A DNA stretch of 64,000 nucleotides, taken from positions 350,306 through 414,305 of the forward strand of contig NZ_PEBI01000003.1 of assembly GCF_002802875.1 (NCBI RefSeq), in the 5' to 3' direction. Source of the stretch: Bifidobacterium primatium (lineage in GTDB: Bacteria; Actinomycetota; Actinomycetes; Actinomycetales; Bifidobacteriaceae). The position numbers and the translations under genes were made by a program. The notes under the pieces are model-generated. The model made no database searches and had not been told where the DNA came from. It worked only from the letters and a program-made list of their open reading frames with translations. How positions within the stretch are numbered: the first letter of the stretch is position 1; every line of letters starts with the position of its first letter. Below, in pieces: positions 63,416 through 64,000 of the stretch.

Positions 63416-64000
63416 TCAGTGCCGTCCTTTCACGCCGATGGTTTCGATGGTCCGCTCCAAAGCATAGACCGGGTCGCCGCCATTCGTCTTACTCTGCTCG
63501 TCCGCCCATGCCAGCATGCCGATGCAGTGCGCGAGCCCTGCGGAGGTCCAGCCGGAAAGCTGACGCTGAGCGTTCTTCAGCACCCATGGATTGGTTTTCG
63601 CCTCGGCCTGGCTTATCGTCCCGGCACGTACCGCAGACGCCTTGGCGAGGGTGCGCAGCTTCATGGCCAGGGCACCGATCAGCGCTATGGGATCCGTGCC
63701 CTGCCCGATCGCCGACCGCATGGCGACGATCGCGCCGGCGACGTCGCCGGCAAGGGCCTTGTCGGCGACGGTGAACCCGGTGACCTGTGCGTTCGCGGTC
63801 AGATACTGGTTCACGCGGTCCATGCCGATGACCTCGTCGTCGAAGTCGAAGCACAGCTGGGCACACATGGCGGCGAGCTCACCGGTTCTATCGCCCAGGA
63901 CGTTGACGAGCTGCTGGGCGGCCATGGGATCGATGCGACGGCCCTCCCGTTCGAACCGCTGGTAGACGAAGTTGATTTTCGCGTCGGATCGTTTGAGATC
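63416..64000 (-). CDS. holA: DNA polymerase III subunit delta, 3' part
   Basis: Partial: the open frame runs to the window edge, 194 residues visible plus stop, so the N-terminal ATPase-like domain is outside. The part seen has the clamp-loader-type helical domain: RIDPMAAQQLVNVLGDRTGE, VADKALAGDVAGAIVAM, ALIGALAMKLRTLAKA and WVLKNAQRQLSGWTSAGL. The delta subunit opens the beta clamp in the loader complex. It precedes tsaE by one base. Confidence 0.85.
   Translation of the reverse strand, partial: DLKRSDAKINFVYQRFEREGRRIDPMAAQQLVNVLGDRTGELAAMCAQLCFDFDDEVIGMDRVNQYLTANAQVTGFTVADKALAGDVAGAIVAMRSAIGQGTDPIALIGALAMKLRTLAKASAVRAGTISQAEAKTNPWVLKNAQRQLSGWTSAGLAHCIGMLAWADEQSKTNGGDPVYALERTIETIGVKGRH

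Overview
The window reads as a chromosomal segment of a high-GC Gram-positive bacterium. Bifidobacterium or a close relative fits best. The evidence is the codon bias toward G/C, the actinobacterial gene types (a UPF0182 membrane protein, an FHA-domain ABC exporter, the yraN-comM-dprA cluster, the tsaE-tsaB-rimI-tsaD cluster) and a succinate dehydrogenase/fumarate reductase pair with no anchor subunit nearby. The genus is an inference from gene content; no rRNA is present to prove it. I see no insertion sequence, prophage, integrase or CRISPR array. The region is almost entirely chromosomal core plus a few accessory genes.

Layout. 0-9.5 kb: a minus-strand block pabB-mfd-pth-GNAT with overlapping ends, then the UPF0182 protein. 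9.6-18.9 kb: an FHA-ABC exporter, an L,D-transpeptidase, a GH3 lipoprotein, an orphan 90-residue protein, an unusual Fic protein, a DMT transporter, a GH13 amylase-type enzyme and a histidine phosphatase. 19-30.4 kb: BrnQ, an SDR, two tandem TauE/SafE permeases, a DUF2974-type hydrolase, mazG, a short peptide deformylase homologue, mmuM, an MFS exporter, a PhzF protein and ychF. 30.4-34 kb: a long structured leader with two tiny ORFs, then a complete polar amino-acid ABC operon whose binding protein looks like the cysteine-binding CjaA type. 34-42.9 kb: a prolyl-aminopeptidase-type hydrolase, a two-component system with a duplicated sensor kinase, and a convergent ABC exporter it may control. 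43-48.7 kb: a DHA2 exporter, a class V aminotransferase, a ROK regulator and metY. 48.7-52.5 kb: a repeat-bearing spacer, then yraN-comM-dprA. 52.5-59.2 kb: an MGMT-like protein, sdhA, sdhB, a methyltransferase-like protein, a LOG protein and nhaA. 59.3-64 kb: tRNA-Arg(ACG), a small hypothetical gene divergent from an XRE regulator, then tsaD, rimI, tsaB, tsaE and the 3' part of holA.

How the genes fit together. Several loci touch sulfur amino acids: mmuM, metY and the possible cysteine importer. The t6A tRNA-modification genes sit together with 4-base overlaps and are probably co-transcribed with holA. Most genes have clear Shine-Dalgarno sequences, but a few (mmuM, phzF, sdhA, the XRE gene) have a -10-like hexamer 4-7 bases before the start codon and no SD, which suggests leaderless transcripts.

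The most unusual items are: (1) a histidine kinase that is an internal tandem duplication, its second copy lacking the phospho-acceptor His and the ATPase domain; (2) a Fic protein carrying its own VbhA-like antitoxin segment but with a degenerate catalytic motif; (3) the leader of the amino-acid ABC operon, with two mini-ORFs and mutually exclusive hairpins; (4) a phased array of DnaA-box-like repeats upstream of yraN-comM-dprA.
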